Made by a program: the position numbers and the translations under genes. DNA of 13,286 nucleotides from an uncultured Pseudomonadales bacterium (GTDB lineage: Bacteria; Pseudomonadota; Gammaproteobacteria; Pseudomonadales; Porticoccaceae): NCBI GenBank assembly GCA_937998635.1, contig CALLDA010000022.1, forward strand, positions 1 to 13,286, in the 5' to 3' direction. Under the pieces are notes generated by a model, which was given only the letters and a program-made list of their open reading frames with translations, did no database searches and was not told where the DNA came from. Shown one piece after another: positions 13,017 through 13,286 of this stretch (positions within the stretch are counted from its first letter, which is position 1; the number at the start of each line of letters is the position of its first letter).

Positions 13017-13286
13017 ATGACCAAAGATGCAGCGCCCGAAGCGCCCCTCAACGTGCTACCTGAAGCGCTACCTGAACAGAGCGATATCGCCATTGTTGGT
13101 GCCGGGCTAACGGGACTCTGTGCAGCGTTGTTTCTGGCCCGCCAACAACCTTTATGGACGATTCTTATACTGGAATCCGCCGATACCCCTAGTTATTCAG
13201 TGACTAATGGTACCCAGCCGGGTTTTCAGCATCGTCAAATCGCTCTGGCAGAAAGCAGCCGCCGACTTTTTCAGAACATCGGTTTG
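13017..13286 (+). CDS. ubiH: UbiH-family FAD monooxygenase, 5' part
   Basis: The first 90 codons of a flavin-dependent hydroxylase; the frame runs off the right edge. The dinucleotide-binding motif IAIVGAGLTGL (24–34) starts the Rossmann fold, an acidic residue E53 ends the second strand (LILES), and HRQIALAESSRRLF (73–86) matches the conserved segment of UbiH/UbiI/UbiF enzymes. Position directly after pepP identifies it as ubiH, which hydroxylates the benzoquinone ring precursor in aerobic ubiquinone synthesis. The ATG at 13017 has a weak ribosome-binding site. About 20 residues before the Rossmann strand are Pro/Glu/Ala-rich and partly encoded by a repeat; most UbiH proteins start nearer the motif. 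Confidence 0.88.
   Translation, partial: MTKDAAPEAPLNVLPEALPEQSDIAIVGAGLTGLCAALFLARQQPLWTILILESADTPSYSVTNGTQPGFQHRQIALAESSRRLFQNIGL
13053..13076 (+). repeat. 12-bp tandem duplication inside the start of ubiH
   Basis: GTGCTACCTGAA (13053–13064) is followed directly by GCGCTACCTGAA (13065–13076), 11 of 12 bases identical. It is in frame and encodes VLPE-ALPE in the N-terminal extension before the FAD fold. Confidence 0.75.

Noticed and set aside
12942..13076. CRISPR array or attachment site at the 12-bp repeats
   Set aside because: Units are contiguous and too short, with no spacers, no integrase and no tRNA next to them.

Overview
The window looks like chromosomal core genome of a gammaproteobacterium. 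The main reason is the block zapA–6S RNA–fau facing ygfB–pepP–ubiH, which is a hallmark arrangement of Gammaproteobacteria, together with divergent rpiA/ilvA as in pseudomonads, and srkA and purU of gammaproteobacterial type. Base composition is intermediate and the gene order is closer to Pseudomonas/Cellvibrionales-type marine bacteria than to enterics. I infer a lineage in that area and cannot name a genus from sequence alone. I see no insertion sequence, prophage, CRISPR array, tRNA or rRNA. Nothing I can see is clearly a new multi-gene system.

Layout. Positions 2–790 (+) are the 3' part of srkA, a stress-response Ser/Thr kinase. It converges on a leftward cluster, purU (3159→2308), a TrxR-like ferredoxin-NADP reductase (2246→1227) and a [2Fe-2S] ferredoxin (1147→833). 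These give formate release from 10-formyl-THF plus a complete NADPH-to-ferredoxin electron chain. Divergent from purU are two rightward accessory genes: a stand-alone macro-domain protein resembling the TARG1/DarG branch (3338–3802) and an exported DUF4124–glutaredoxin fusion (3943–4485). Next come the leftward rpiA–nitroreductase pair (5960→4562), with a consensus -10 box, and divergent ilvA (6203–7714). A small membrane protein with a zinc-ribbon-like cysteine set (8013→7711) shares its overlapping stop codons with ilvA.

From about 10943 leftward runs a long co-directional block: a TIGR02449/ZapB-like coiled coil, zapA (division-ring protein), 6S RNA (ssrS), fau (5-formyl-THF cyclo-ligase), pyk (pyruvate kinase), then the small membrane protein. 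Divergent from it, ygfB, pepP and the start of ubiH (ubiquinone synthesis, cut by the window edge) run rightward.

How the genes fit together. Two enzymes act on formyl-folates (PurU and Fau), central carbon has RpiA and Pyk, isoleucine synthesis has IlvA, and redox is represented by the ferredoxin/FNR pair, the glutaredoxin and the nitroreductase. 6S RNA next to fau and pyk hints at growth-phase control. The less ordinary items are the macro-domain protein with altered active-site positions, the purU–FNR–ferredoxin cluster, the exported glutaredoxin fusion, and three small degenerate tandem repeats, two of them with a 12-bp period at the pepP–ubiH junction.
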